Shown: positions 1 through 8,755, counted from the first letter of the stretch. The stretch: DNA of 64,000 bases from Paenibacillus sp. ACRRY (GCF_022346995.1 NZ_JAKRNM010000003.1:496001-560000), one strand, 5' to 3'. Made by a program: numbers and translations. Notes: generated from the sequence alone by a model not told the origin.

Positions 1-37
1 AATGTAAAAATCCTAAGGCAAAGGAAGTGCACTTCGT

Positions 38-322
38 ATGAAAATCAATGAACCGAACCGAATTGGAGCCATTAACTCTTATCAGCGTAATATTGAAAAT
101 GCACTGCAAGGGGAGAGTAAGAAAACCCGACGCAAGGATGAGGTGACTATTTCCCCGGAGGCGATGGAACTGTTGAAGACAAATGAGTCTAACACGGATT
201 CTGCAAGAATTGAGCGAATTGCCGAACTGAAAAGTCAAGTCGAATCAGGAACATATAATGTGGATGTCGGTAAGTTAGCTGAAAAGCTAGTTCCTTATTT
301 TAAGACATACACGAAAGAATAG
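38..322 (+). CDS. flgM: Anti-sigma-D factor FlgM
   Basis: Negative regulator that binds the flagellar sigma factor SigD until the hook-basal body is complete. The 94-residue product starts MKINEPNRIGAINSYQRN, close to the MKIN..NPYQ start of Bacillales FlgM. Its C-terminal half (SARIERIAELKSQVESGTY then VDVGKLAEKLV) matches the amphipathic sigma-binding region of the family. An AAAGGAAG ribosome binding site lies about 10 nt ahead of the ATG. It is the first gene of the flgM-N-K-L run, with only 6 nt before the next gene. The promoter lies to the left of the window or in its first 37 nt. Identification rests on motif and synteny and is secure. Confidence 0.95.
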   Translation: MKINEPNRIGAINSYQRNIENALQGESKKTRRKDEVTISPEAMELLKTNESNTDSARIERIAELKSQVESGTYNVDVGKLAEKLVPYFKTYTKE

Positions 323-331
323 AGGTAAGTG

Positions 332-832
332 ATGTCTGAAAATCAGATTATTTCTACATTAGATGAACTGAAGTCAACATATGCTGACCTGCTGGAGAAT
401 TCTTTAAGTAAGAAGCAATGTATTATCAGCAAAGAATATGGTGAACTCATAACAGCGATGAACTTGGAATCCAGACTGGTAAAGAAGGCTGAAAAACAAG
501 AGCAGGCACTATCGGAATCCATTCAGTATTTCCTTCGTGAAAAAGGGATACAATCCAAATTGAAATTAACGGTTACAGAGACCATGAGACTCGTTTTTGA
601 TCCTTCAATCAAGGCTATATTGGATGAAAAACGAAGCCAGCTCGAACATAAGATCCATGAGTTGGGGCGGGTCAATGCATTGAATCAAGAACTTATTCAA
701 CAGTCGCTTACATTCATTGATTTTTCACTTAATCTTGTAACCAATGATATGGATGATGTTTCAACGTATTCGTCCTCGCCTGATCGTGAGAAAAGGACAC
801 AGCAAAGAAACATGTTTGACACAAGAGCATAG
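332..832 (+). CDS. flgN: FlgN-type chaperone for hook-associated proteins
   Basis: Small cytoplasmic helical protein (166 aa) in the FlgN position between flgM and flgK. FlgN proteins hold FlgK and FlgL unfolded for flagellar type III export. The sequence is charged and heptad-rich, with no membrane segment, as expected. I chose the ATG at 332 over the GTG at 329 because AGAGGT (321-326) sits 5 nt before the ATG but only 2 nt before the GTG. Sequence conservation in this family is weak, so the call rests largely on position and size. Confidence 0.88.
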   Translation: MSENQIISTLDELKSTYADLLENSLSKKQCIISKEYGELITAMNLESRLVKKAEKQEQALSESIQYFLREKGIQSKLKLTVTETMRLVFDPSIKAILDEKRSQLEHKIHELGRVNALNQELIQQSLTFIDFSLNLVTNDMDDVSTYSSSPDREKRTQQRNMFDTRA

Positions 833-860
833 CCGACACAAGTAAGGGAGGAGCGAACAA

Positions 861-2438
861 ATGACTTCTACATTTCATGGTTTGGAGACAAGTAAGAGAG
901 CGCTGTTTGTAAATACAACCAGCATGCAAACACTAGGTCATAATATAGCTAACGCTAACACCGAGGGATATACACGTCAGCGAGTTAATTCATCAGCTAC
1001 TACGCCGATCTGGCAGATTGGTATGACGAAGAGCGCGATGCCAGGACAATTGGGGACAGGCGTTCAGGTAGACAGCATTACCCGTTTACGTGACAGTTAC
1101 CTGGATACACAATTCAGGAGGGAAAATACATCACTTGGTGCATGGGAAGTACAGAATACAACCATGACTGCGATTCAGGATATTATTAATGAACCTTCGG
1201 GTAACGGACTAAGTGCTGTTATGGATGATTTTTGGAACTCATGGGAAACGCTAAACAGAGATCCTTCACTGCTGAGTGCCCGCGTGGCAGTTGCTGGTGC
1301 AGCTCAAAATATGACGGATACACTTAAGCATATTAGCGAGTCCCTCACTAACTTGACAACTGACACCGAGTCGAACATTGACAAGAAATTGCAACAGGCC
1401 AACAACATTGCGAATAATATAGCACAACTCAATGTGCTAATACGAGACAATGAATCACAAGGAGATCATGCAAACGATTTTAGGGACCAACGTGATTTGT
1501 TAATTGACCAGTTGTCCAGAATTGTCAATATTACGGTCACTGAAGAAGCGAATGGGATGGTAAACATTAATGCAGCTGGTGGAACGGCTCTTGTCGCTGG
1601 GACCGCTGTTACTGCTCTTACGGTAGTTGATGCTGATATGGCAACTGGAGGAGAACTAAACGGGTACGCCAAGTCATTGCAGGAAGTGGATACGGTCCGC
1701 AGTCAGCTGGATGCCATGGTCAATACATTGGTGCATGGGAAGATCAACGTGACGTTGAGCAATGGGTATATCACTCCTCAAGCAATGACAGCTCTCAATA
1801 ATGTAACTTTGAAAGACGGAAGCACCATCAACGCAGGCACCCTCATTCCAAAAGGTTCCGAAATTACTTCTTCCATGCAAGTGCAAGTGAATGGTTTTAA
1901 TGGACTTCATGAGCTGGGGTACAGCTTGTCTGATCCGGCCCAGGCTGGCATTCCCTTCTTTGTTCAGTCGACCGGTGGAACACTAACAATAGAGAATATT
2001 GGAGTGAATCCTGCCATTACCAAGGATACAAACATGATCGCGGCATCTTCCAAGTACGAAACTGTTAACGGTGTGGACAAAACAATCCGTGGGAACAGTG
2101 ATATCGCAAATGCGCTTGCGAGTCTGCGGGACGCAACGTTTACTTTTCCCGATAGCATGACCTCCCTGTCACAGGGCACAACAGACGATTATTTTAGGGC
2201 TTTGACTAGTGATTTGGGGATTCGGGCAAGCAACGTTGAACGGAATCTGAATAATCAGAATGATATTACAGACTCTCTTGAAATGTCCAGACAATCCGTA
2301 AGCGGGGTATCAATGGACGAAGAGTTGGCTGACATGATTCGCTTTCAGCAAGCTTATAATGCTGCAGCTAGGGCAATGACTACTGTAGATGAAATGCTTG
2401 ATCGTATCATTAACCAGATGGGTATAGTAGGACGTTAA
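861..2438 (+). CDS. flgK: Flagellar hook-associated protein 1 (FlgK)
   Basis: Forms the first hook-filament junction ring outside the cell. The 525-residue protein opens with the rod/hook-type N-terminal motif (TSTFHGLETSKRALFVNTTS, then HNIANANTEGYTRQRV). It closes with the conserved C-terminal coiled coil (SGVSMDEELADMIRFQQAYN, then ARAMTTVDEMLDRIIN), so both D0 ends are intact. The length is typical for FlgK. The ribosome binding site GGGAGGAG precedes the ATG. It follows flgN and precedes flgL, the usual chaperone then client order. Confidence 0.97.
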   Translation: MTSTFHGLETSKRALFVNTTSMQTLGHNIANANTEGYTRQRVNSSATTPIWQIGMTKSAMPGQLGTGVQVDSITRLRDSYLDTQFRRENTSLGAWEVQNTTMTAIQDIINEPSGNGLSAVMDDFWNSWETLNRDPSLLSARVAVAGAAQNMTDTLKHISESLTNLTTDTESNIDKKLQQANNIANNIAQLNVLIRDNESQGDHANDFRDQRDLLIDQLSRIVNITVTEEANGMVNINAAGGTALVAGTAVTALTVVDADMATGGELNGYAKSLQEVDTVRSQLDAMVNTLVHGKINVTLSNGYITPQAMTALNNVTLKDGSTINAGTLIPKGSEITSSMQVQVNGFNGLHELGYSLSDPAQAGIPFFVQSTGGTLTIENIGVNPAITKDTNMIAASSKYETVNGVDKTIRGNSDIANALASLRDATFTFPDSMTSLSQGTTDDYFRALTSDLGIRASNVERNLNNQNDITDSLEMSRQSVSGVSMDEELADMIRFQQAYNAAARAMTTVDEMLDRIINQMGIVGR

Positions 2439-2464
2439 TATAAATTAAAGGAGGTCTGTGTTAA

Positions 2465-3352
2465 ATGCGAGTTACTGGAACAATGCAAAATATGCAATTG
2501 TTGTATAATCTTCGCAATATAAACTCTTCTATGGTCAAGGGACAGAATCAATTGGCGAGTGGACAAAAAATAAATCGCCCAAGTGATGATCCGATTGGTG
2601 TAGGTTATCAGATGCGATATGATACGGATCTGGCCCGTAGCGACGAGTTTCTGGAGAATGCGAAGACAGGTAGCGATATTTTGAAGACTATGGATTCATT
2701 GCTTTCTCAAGCTAGTAGTGTCATGCAGAGAGCGAGAACACTGGCCCTGCAAGCATCGAATGATACGTACGACAACAAGCAGCGTGAGGTGATATCCTCT
2801 GAAATTAAGCAATTGAAAGAACAAATGGTTACCATAGGGAACAGTACGTACAATGGAAAGTATTTGTTTAATGGGCAAAAGACAGATCAACCTCCTTATA
2901 CTTCGGATGGAGCAGCAACTGAGAATACGGATCAAGGTCTGTTTTACCTAAACGTAAGCCCAGCAGTCAAGGTTCCGGTAAGCATCACAGGGGAGATTGT
3001 TTTTGGTGAGGCAGGAACGGATAACGTATTCAAAGTGTTGGACGATTTGGCCGCAGCACTGGAAACAAATAATAAGGATGGTATAACTGCTAGTTTGGAT
3101 AAAATTGATACGGTAGCAGACAAAATGATGTTAAGCTGGGCTGAAATTGGTGCACGTATGAATCGCTTTGACTTAATGGTAAGTCGTATTGAAGATGAAC
3201 AGGTTAACATTACAGAGCAACGTTCGGAAGTTGCCGACGTGGACATGCCTTCTGCAATTACCGACTTGAAAAGTAAAGAAACCGTTTTGCAAGCGGCCTT
3301 ATCTACAGGCGCAAGAATTATGCAAACCTCCTTGCTTGATTTCTTAAGATAA
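2465..3352 (+). CDS. flgL: Flagellar hook-associated protein 3 (FlgL)
   Basis: Second hook-filament junction protein, related to flagellin. The 295-residue product has the flagellin-like N-terminal helix (MRVTGTMQNMQLLYNLRNIN, then LASGQKINRPSDDP) and the C-terminal helix (DLKSKETVLQAALSTGARIM, ending SLLDFLR). A strong AAAGGAGG ribosome binding site lies just upstream. It sits 26 nt after flgK and is likely co-transcribed with it. Confidence 0.96.
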   Translation: MRVTGTMQNMQLLYNLRNINSSMVKGQNQLASGQKINRPSDDPIGVGYQMRYDTDLARSDEFLENAKTGSDILKTMDSLLSQASSVMQRARTLALQASNDTYDNKQREVISSEIKQLKEQMVTIGNSTYNGKYLFNGQKTDQPPYTSDGAATENTDQGLFYLNVSPAVKVPVSITGEIVFGEAGTDNVFKVLDDLAAALETNNKDGITASLDKIDTVADKMMLSWAEIGARMNRFDLMVSRIEDEQVNITEQRSEVADVDMPSAITDLKSKETVLQAALSTGARIMQTSLLDFLR

Positions 3353-3397
3353 CGTTGGACTGCATTCCTGATGTTTTTTGAGAGGAGAGTGAAGAGA

Positions 3398-3790
3398 ATG
3401 AATATCGACACTCAGTCGAGCTCATGGGGAGCGTATATACCAGCCGAAATAACAATCAGCAGGCGTGATGCGGAGATGAGCGTTGACTGGACAGAGGTTT
3501 TTAATGATATGGATCTGAAGAGACCTGGTGCTTTAATGAAAGATTTAAAGCAAAGGACTGAGATCCAATTTATTCAAAATCTAGCGACAAAAAGTCAAGA
3601 AGGCGACAGGATCGCCAATATTGCATCAGGAGAGAAGAACGTTTTTGGCAATATTGCACATGCTCGCTATATGCGGAATGGTCAGAAGGAGATTAATGTT
3701 GAATTAGTTCCTAAACAAGGAGTGCACATTGATTTTCGAATTTTTCCTCCAGAAATTCATATTGAAGCTCGAGGTGTTCTTCCGAGGTGA
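3398..3790 (+). CDS. yviE: YviE-like DUF6470 protein
   Basis: Function unknown. It occupies the same place as B. subtilis yviE, between flgL and fliW. The predicted 130 residues are soluble and end in the family-like pattern VELVPKQGVHIDFRIFPPEI then HIEARG. I used the ATG at 3398 because AGAGGAG (3381-3387) is 10 nt upstream. From memory B. subtilis YviE is nearer 190 residues, so the N-terminal repeat part seems shortened here. The stop codon overlaps the fliW start by 4 nt (GTGA), indicating translational coupling. The family assignment is mainly from context and C-terminal style. Confidence 0.75.
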   Translation: MNIDTQSSSWGAYIPAEITISRRDAEMSVDWTEVFNDMDLKRPGALMKDLKQRTEIQFIQNLATKSQEGDRIANIASGEKNVFGNIAHARYMRNGQKEINVELVPKQGVHIDFRIFPPEIHIEARGVLPR

Positions 3791-4212
3791 TACAAATAAA
3801 ATCAGCTGCTTATGGTGTGTTGGAATGTGATGAAAATCAAATTTATCAGTTTGATCAGGAGATCCCTGGTATCCCTGATGTGAAACGTTATGGACTGTTC
3901 CCTTTGGAAGACACCCCGTTTTACATTTTACATGGACTTGAAGAAGAAGTCAGCTTTGTCTTGTTGCCAGCACAGCCCACCATGCCAGATTACAGTTTTG
4001 AACTTCCTGATGAAGTAACCTATCTGCTTGAAATCACGGAACCTGGCGACTTGGGTATCATGCTTGTTGTTAACATTGTGAATGACGAACTCTTTGTTAA
4101 TATGGCTGCTCCTATCCTGTTATCTCCGGATGCATTAAAGGGCTGTCAGTATATTATTAAAGATCAGCAGTTACCGATCCGATACCGCTTGCATCCAAAG
4201 GAGGACAAGTAG
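3787..4212 (+). CDS. fliW: Flagellar assembly factor FliW
   Basis: FliW binds flagellin and, when flagellin is scarce, binds and antagonises CsrA, so it senses flagellin export. The 141-residue protein has the family pattern [20 protein letters not shown] and the C-terminal [15 protein letters not shown] segment. The start is a GTG overlapping the yviE stop, with CCGAGG upstream. It lies directly before csrA, the conserved FliW-CsrA pairing. Together with the leader of hag further right, the full feedback switch is in this window. Confidence 0.95.
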   Translation: MIQIKSAAYGVLECDENQIYQFDQEIPGIPDVKRYGLFPLEDTPFYILHGLEEEVSFVLLPAQPTMPDYSFELPDEVTYLLEITEPGDLGIMLVVNIVNDELFVNMAAPILLSPDALKGCQYIIKDQQLPIRYRLHPKEDK

Positions 4213-4213
4213 A

Positions 4214-4453
4214 ATGCTTGTGCTCAAACGCCGTATAGGAGAGTCCATTCTCATTGGAAATGATATTGAGATTCAGATTCTGGGGGTTGATGGGGACCAG
4301 GTGAAAATTGGATTCAATGCTCCCAAAGACATTCAGATTCTCAGAAAAGAGTTATATGAAGAAGTTGTCGCAGAGAATCAAGCAGCCAAGGACCAGAATA
4401 ATCATTTACAACAGGAGCAAGTTCTTAATCTGCTTAAACAATTTAAAATGTGA
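4214..4453 (+). CDS. csrA: Carbon storage regulator CsrA
   Basis: RNA-binding translational repressor, a domain-swapped dimer that recognises GGA in hairpin loops. The 79-residue protein begins [20 protein letters not shown] and contains [20 protein letters not shown], both diagnostic. It ends in a longer polar tail, as in other Bacillales. AAAGGAGG lies just ahead of the ATG and overlaps the end of fliW. The expected main target is the hag transcript, whose leader at 7144-7183 carries suitable sites. Confidence 0.97.
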   Translation: MLVLKRRIGESILIGNDIEIQILGVDGDQVKIGFNAPKDIQILRKELYEEVVAENQAAKDQNNHLQQEQVLNLLKQFKM

Positions 4454-4480
4454 TCATTTTAATATTTAGGTGGGGAATTA

Positions 4481-4852
4481 ATGAAAATTCATCAAAACAA
4501 CGCGTTGAGCCGAGAAATTCATGCATTGCGTGACTCTAACTCAAACTCAAATGTTCTAAAGACATCAGAAGTGAATAGTAGTGAGTTTATCCAGCAGAAG
4601 GTTAATTATACGGCTCTGACAGATGAAGAAAAGACAAAAATGGAAGAGCATCTCGCCAAGTTGAATAAATCCTTAATTGATGTAAATAAACAGATTCAGT
4701 TCAAATACAACGATGAGACGGAAGAATTGAATGTGGAAGTAATAGACACGTCTACTAAAGAAGTTATTGCAAGCTTGCCTCCCGAATTTTTAATAGAACT
4801 TTCGTTGCAATTAAAAGAGATCATTGGCATGTTTTTTGATGAAAAAGTATAA
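4481..4852 (+). CDS. flaG: FlaG family flagellar protein
   Basis: Small (123 aa) protein with the FlaG pattern near its C-terminus: FKYNDETEELNVEVIDTSTK followed by EVIASLPPEFLIELSLQLKE. FlaG proteins influence filament length, but their mechanism is unclear. It corresponds in position to B. subtilis yvyC, just before fliD. The N-terminal third is low-complexity and polar. The ribosome binding site is AGGTGGGG. Confidence 0.88.
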   Translation: MKIHQNNALSREIHALRDSNSNSNVLKTSEVNSSEFIQQKVNYTALTDEEKTKMEEHLAKLNKSLIDVNKQIQFKYNDETEELNVEVIDTSTKEVIASLPPEFLIELSLQLKEIIGMFFDEKV

Positions 4853-4873
4853 ACAAGAAAGGATTGATTGAAA

Positions 4874-6262
4874 ATGACGATTAGTTTTTCTGGTTTGGCT
4901 TCAGGTTTTAAGTCTGATGAGTATATTGAAGCCATTATGGCCCAAGCCAAAGTTCCTTATAATAAACTCAACACCAAAAAAAGTACAATAACAGCTTACC
5001 AAAATGTATTTAAAAATATTAATACAAAATTGGCAACTTTAAAAGAGGCATCTACAGCACTAAAAGATGCAAGTACATTTAAGACTACAACGGCAACTCC
5101 TTCAGACACTACTAAATTAACCGCTACAAGTGGAGATAACGCTATAACCGGCAGTTATTCTGTAAAGGTAGAGAGCCTCGCCCAACAGCAGGTAGTTGCA
5201 ACTAAGGCATTTACGAGTGCTACAGTAACAGATGCCTCTCTCCCTGATTCTATTACGATAAATGAAAAATCAATTGATCTCTCTGATTTGCAAGGTAAAA
5301 CCATGGATGAGGTACTCAGTGCAGTGAGTAGCAGAATTAATGCACTTGGCGAGAAGGTTTCAGCGTCGATAGTTCAAACGGCTGCAGGTGAGAAAACATT
5401 GACATTAACAGCAACAGAAGCCGGGGAAGCCAATGAAATTTCCTTTGTTGATGATGCTGGTTTTTTTGGATTCACAGAGAAGCAGAAGGCGTCAGATGCT
5501 AAATTGACGGTTAATGGAATTGAAGTAACCAGTACAACCAATGCAGTCAAGGATGCCATCCCTGGAGTCGTACTGGAATTGACGGACACGGGTAATTCTA
5601 CTGTAAAGGTTAGCTCGGATACGAGCGCCATTACAGCTAAAGTTGAAGCTTTTGTCAAGGCATACAATGACATTATTACAACTATAACAAATAATACTCA
5701 AAAATCGACTGAGAATAGCGATGGTACCCTTTCTCTTACATTACAGAGTGATCCGTTGCTTCGGGATCTGAAAAGTCAAATGAATCAGATGTTGAATACG
5801 CTTGTCAGTGATACGAGCGGTTTTAGAATGCTTTCCGAGATTGGACTTGAAATTGATAAAGGCATTACTTCAGCTTCTCTAATGACAGGAACCATTACTT
5901 TTGACAAAGAAAAGTTTGCAGAAAAAATTACAGAGAATCCTGCTGGAATCCAAAAAATGTTTGCTAGCTCAACGGCATCAGGTGATGCTTATGATGGACT
6001 AGGAATCATTTTTGAGAATAGAATGAAAGTTTGGAATAACAGTGTTGATGGTTTAATTACAAGTAAGGTCAAAGGGTATGATTCTGAAATCGGCTTTATT
6101 ACAGAGCAGATGGAGAGCATGAGCAGTCGTCTGGATCTAAAAGAACAGTCACTTAAAAAACAATACGCGCGACTGGAAGTTGTTATATCCCAAATGAATA
6201 GTCAAAAAGATTATCTTACAAGTCAGTTGTCGTCTCTAACTAACAGTTCAAGTAGTAGCTAA
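4874..6262 (+). CDS. fliD: Flagellar filament cap protein FliD
   Basis: Forms the cap at the filament tip and folds incoming flagellin. The 462-residue product begins MTISFSGLASGFKSDEYIEA, a good match to the FliD N-terminal coiled coil. It has the FliD C-terminal helical region (YDSEIGFITEQMESMSSRLD, then LEVVISQMNSQKDYLTSQLS) and a Ser-rich end. I chose the ATG at 4874 rather than the TTG at 4868, since AAAGGA (4858-4863) is 10 nt from the ATG and only 4 nt from the TTG. The operon continues into fliS. Confidence 0.95.
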   Translation: MTISFSGLASGFKSDEYIEAIMAQAKVPYNKLNTKKSTITAYQNVFKNINTKLATLKEASTALKDASTFKTTTATPSDTTKLTATSGDNAITGSYSVKVESLAQQQVVATKAFTSATVTDASLPDSITINEKSIDLSDLQGKTMDEVLSAVSSRINALGEKVSASIVQTAAGEKTLTLTATEAGEANEISFVDDAGFFGFTEKQKASDAKLTVNGIEVTSTTNAVKDAIPGVVLELTDTGNSTVKVSSDTSAITAKVEAFVKAYNDIITTITNNTQKSTENSDGTLSLTLQSDPLLRDLKSQMNQMLNTLVSDTSGFRMLSEIGLEIDKGITSASLMTGTITFDKEKFAEKITENPAGIQKMFASSTASGDAYDGLGIIFENRMKVWNNSVDGLITSKVKGYDSEIGFITEQMESMSSRLDLKEQSLKKQYARLEVVISQMNSQKDYLTSQLSSLTNSSSSS

Positions 6263-6290
6263 GGAAATTGAATTATAGGAGTTGAAAATA

Positions 6291-6677
6291 ATGGCGACTA
6301 ATTTTGGGGGCTATCAGGCTTACCAAAAAAATAAATACCAGACCGCTTCACCTCATAAGCTGACGTTGATGCTCTATAATGGTGCAATTCAGTTTGCGGG
6401 TAAAGCGAAGGAAGCCATCCTCCAACAGGATATTCAGCAGACGAATACCTGGGTTCAGAAAACTCAAGATATCGTGTATGAACTTATGTCTTCGTTAAAC
6501 CTTAAAGAAGGCGGAGAAATTGCAAAAAACCTTAAAAATTTGTATTCGTATGTTGTGGATCAGTTGATACAAGCCAATATTAAAAAACAGCCCGAACTCA
6601 TTGATGAAGTCGTTCACATTCTAAGTGAATTGAAATCGGCTTGGGAGAGCATTGGAAAGGGTGGTACCCTTGGTTAA
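6291..6677 (+). CDS. fliS: Flagellin export chaperone FliS
   Basis: Binds the C-terminus of flagellin to stop it polymerising in the cytoplasm and delivers it to the export gate. The 128 residues contain YQKNKYQTASPHKLTLMLYN and the later LKEGGEIAKNLKNLYSYV, both characteristic of FliS. The ATG at 6291 fits the ATAGGAG site better than the TTG at 6282, which would start inside it. The gene overlaps the likely fliT start by 8 nt. Confidence 0.95.
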   Translation: MATNFGGYQAYQKNKYQTASPHKLTLMLYNGAIQFAGKAKEAILQQDIQQTNTWVQKTQDIVYELMSSLNLKEGGEIAKNLKNLYSYVVDQLIQANIKKQPELIDEVVHILSELKSAWESIGKGGTLG

Positions 6678-7089
6678 TCGAATGGCTATAATGAATGCGT
6701 TGTTACAACAACGAATGGACCTGTATACTCAATTACTGGAATGTACCGAACTGCAAAAGAACATCTATTTGAATGGAGAGCAGGAAGAGATGCTCTCTTC
6801 CTTTTTGCCCATTTCGTATCGTTGGGATAGTATAAGGCGGGAATTAGATGATGTTCAGCAACAATTACAAGCACTGGGCGATGCTGAAACGCAACGTTCT
6901 GATGATGTAATACAAATCATGAAGCGAACGTTGGAAAATATTCATTATATCCAGAATGGAATTGATCAAACAACCCAGGATACAAGTGAGAACTTGCAGA
7001 GCGTGAAGCAACAGCGAAAAGTCATGAACGCTTATTACAACCTTAAGCAACAGGATCAAATCTCATTGTATTTCGACGAAAAAAAATAA
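6670..7089 (+). CDS. fliT: FliT-like flagellar chaperone
   Basis: Short helical protein (about 139 aa) in the FliT position after fliS. In Bacillales, FliT is the FliD chaperone. The sequence is charged and predicted all-helical (LLQQRMDLYTQLLECTELQK and following). The start is uncertain: TTG at 6670 has AAAGGGTGG 6 nt upstream and overlaps the end of fliS, while an ATG lies at 6682. Identity depends on context because FliT sequences diverge strongly. Confidence 0.75.
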   Translation: MVNRMAIMNALLQQRMDLYTQLLECTELQKNIYLNGEQEEMLSSFLPISYRWDSIRRELDDVQQQLQALGDAETQRSDDVIQIMKRTLENIHYIQNGIDQTTQDTSENLQSVKQQRKVMNAYYNLKQQDQISLYFDEKK

Positions 7090-7108
7090 AAAAAGTTCCT
7101 TCAAAAGC

Positions 7109-7135
7109 TAAACATTTCATTGGAACAGCCGATAT
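7109..7135 (+). promoter_or_regulatory. Sigma-D promoter of hag
   Basis: TAAA at 7109-7112 and GCCGATAT at 7128-7135 are separated by exactly 15 nt. This is the textbook sigma-D (SigD/FliA-type) consensus, TAAA-N15-GCCGATAT, without a mismatch. It lies 58 nt ahead of the flagellin start codon. It implies that hag has its own transcript, released when FlgM is exported. Confidence 0.95.
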
Positions 7136-7143
7136 ATATATTA

Positions 7144-7185
7144 GGCCACAAGGACGTGGCTAAAAAAACACTATCATGGAGGATG
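7144..7185 (+). promoter_or_regulatory. CsrA-type binding sites in the hag leader
   Basis: The stretch GGCCACAAGGACGTGGCT (7144-7161) folds into a 6-bp stem with the GGA of AAGGAC in the loop. It carries ACAAGGACGT, close to the CsrA consensus RUACARGGAUGU. A second GGA lies in the Shine-Dalgarno GGAGGA (7178-7183), within ATGGAGGATG. This two-site layout, one upstream hairpin and one site over the ribosome binding site, matches the known B. subtilis hag leader. Binding here is inferred from the sequence. Confidence 0.8.
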
Positions 7186-7192
7186 ATTTAAA

Positions 7193-8011
7193 ATGGGTAT
7201 GTTTATTAACACTAACGTTGGCGCAATTAACGCTAACCGTAACTTGAACTTCAACAACAGCAACATGAGCAAAACGATGGAGAAACTGTCTTCCGGTTAC
7301 CGTATCAACCGTGCGGCTGACGATGCAGCGGGTCTTGCAATCTCCGAAAAAATGACTTACCAAATCAATGGTTTGAACCAAGCACAACGTAATGCTCAAG
7401 ACGGCATTTCCTTGTTGCAAACAGCGGAGGGAGACCTGACTGAAGTTCACTCCATGCTGCAACGTATGAATACACTGGCTAACCAATCTGCGAACGGTAC
7501 GTATGATGATACAGACCGCGCTAACATTCAAGCAGAAGTTGATGAGTTGGTAAAAGAGATCGACAGAATCACAACAAACTCCAAATTCAATGGTGTAAGC
7601 CTACTTGATGGAACCAATACAGATGTGACGTTCCAAATTGGAGTGTCCGGTACTGAACAACTGACAGCAGCATTGAGCAACAATACAGCAACTACATTAG
7701 GAGTAGATGGTCTGAAATTAGATACTGCAGCCGATGCAACAGCAGCTCTTGATACTATCAAAACTGCAATTGAAACAGTTTCGACAAACCGTGCATCTCT
7801 GGGTGCATACCAAAACCGTTTGGAGCATACTATCAACAGCTTGGGTGTAACTTCGGAGAACTTGTCCGCAGCGAACTCCCGTATCAAAGATGCTGACATG
7901 GCTACAGAGATGACAGCATTCACGAAAAACCAAATCCTTGTACAAGCAGGTACTTCTATGCTGGCACAAGCTAACTCTGCTCCGCAAGCAGTTCTGAAAT
8001 TGCTGGGATAA
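7193..8011 (+). CDS. hag: Flagellin
   Basis: Major filament subunit, 272 aa. The D0/D1 ends are intact: MFINTNVGAINANRNLNFNN, KLSSGYRINRAADDAAGLAI at the N-terminal side and SRIKDADMATEMTAFTKNQI then GTSMLAQANSAPQAVLKLLG at the C-terminus. The central variable part is short, so this is a compact flagellin. The start ATG at 7193 follows GGAGGA; a second ATG at 7199 is in frame. It has its own sigma-D promoter, CsrA-type leader and a strong terminator, so it is a single-gene unit. Codon use is more biased than in its neighbours, as expected for an abundant protein. Confidence 0.97.
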   Translation: MGMFINTNVGAINANRNLNFNNSNMSKTMEKLSSGYRINRAADDAAGLAISEKMTYQINGLNQAQRNAQDGISLLQTAEGDLTEVHSMLQRMNTLANQSANGTYDDTDRANIQAEVDELVKEIDRITTNSKFNGVSLLDGTNTDVTFQIGVSGTEQLTAALSNNTATTLGVDGLKLDTAADATAALDTIKTAIETVSTNRASLGAYQNRLEHTINSLGVTSENLSAANSRIKDADMATEMTAFTKNQILVQAGTSMLAQANSAPQAVLKLLG

Positions 8012-8031
8012 GTTAGACGAATACTCGAAAG

Positions 8032-8057
8032 GGTTCCTCTACGGAGGAACCTTTTTT
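8032..8057 (+). terminator. Intrinsic terminator of hag
   Basis: GGTTCCTC (8032-8039) pairs with GAGGAACC (8044-8051) across a short loop, followed by a T run. It lies 21 nt past the flagellin stop. Confidence 0.93.
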
Positions 8058-8095
8058 CGTATAATGTTTACAGAATTAGGAGGAAGTTTGAAGGC

Positions 8096-8755
8096 ATGAA
8101 TGAAGAAAAAGTCAAGGATATAGTCTATTATTATGCCAGATTATTTGAAATGTTGAAGTGGGTCTCTTTTTTTAGATTAATAGTTTATTTCGTTGAGAAG
8201 AAAAATGGGGGAATTTCATCTAAGTTTGTTGAACTGTGGGTTTTTTTTCACTGTGTTTTATCTAGTATGACTATATTTGCTGTATATTATTTTGGTGAGT
8301 ATAAGTGGATAATATACCCTATTATAGTATATGGGTGGATGCGAGTAGTTGAAATTATCATTTACCAAATAAACGTATTGCTGTTTGATCCCTATAGAGC
8401 TACTCAAAGTAACCGGCCATACCAAGTTAAAGGTTATTTAAGAATGATTATACTGTTGATACATAATGCATTTGAGATCGTTTTTTGGTTTTCCTCTATA
8501 TATATGTATTTTTTACAGTATTTCGGTGTTGAAGATGACGTTGCTAATAATATTGTACAGGCCTTTTATATCAGTTTTGTAACTATGACATCCTTTGGAC
8601 TTCCTAACTTTGTTATTAAGAGTTCATGGGGATTAGGAATTATATCTGTACAATCCTTTATAGGTTTGATTATGACGATGTTAACATTTGCTAGATTTAT
8701 ATCATTGCTACCTATGGTTAGATCAGGTACAAAGAGTGAATCCGACGATAAGTAG
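8096..8755 (+). CDS. Ion-channel-like membrane protein, AT-rich orphan
   Basis: No named family recognised with certainty. The 219-residue protein has hydrophobic segments at roughly 46-66, 72-93, 114-141 and 178-206. Between the last two lies a pore-loop-like stretch, AFYISFVTMTSFGLPNF (156-172). Its order (outer helix, short helix, TMTSFGLP, then a Gly-containing inner helix ending TFARFISLLP) resembles two-helix potassium channels. There the filter would be T-x-T-x-G-Y/F-G-D; here only T-M-T-S-F-G remains and Asp is replaced by Leu-Pro. The gene is much more AT-rich than its neighbours, suggesting transfer. AGGAGGAA lies 10 nt ahead of the ATG. It sits alone between the hag terminator and cspA. 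Confidence 0.7.
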   Translation: MNEEKVKDIVYYYARLFEMLKWVSFFRLIVYFVEKKNGGISSKFVELWVFFHCVLSSMTIFAVYYFGEYKWIIYPIIVYGWMRVVEIIIYQINVLLFDPYRATQSNRPYQVKGYLRMIILLIHNAFEIVFWFSSIYMYFLQYFGVEDDVANNIVQAFYISFVTMTSFGLPNFVIKSSWGLGIISVQSFIGLIMTMLTFARFISLLPMVRSGTKSESDDK

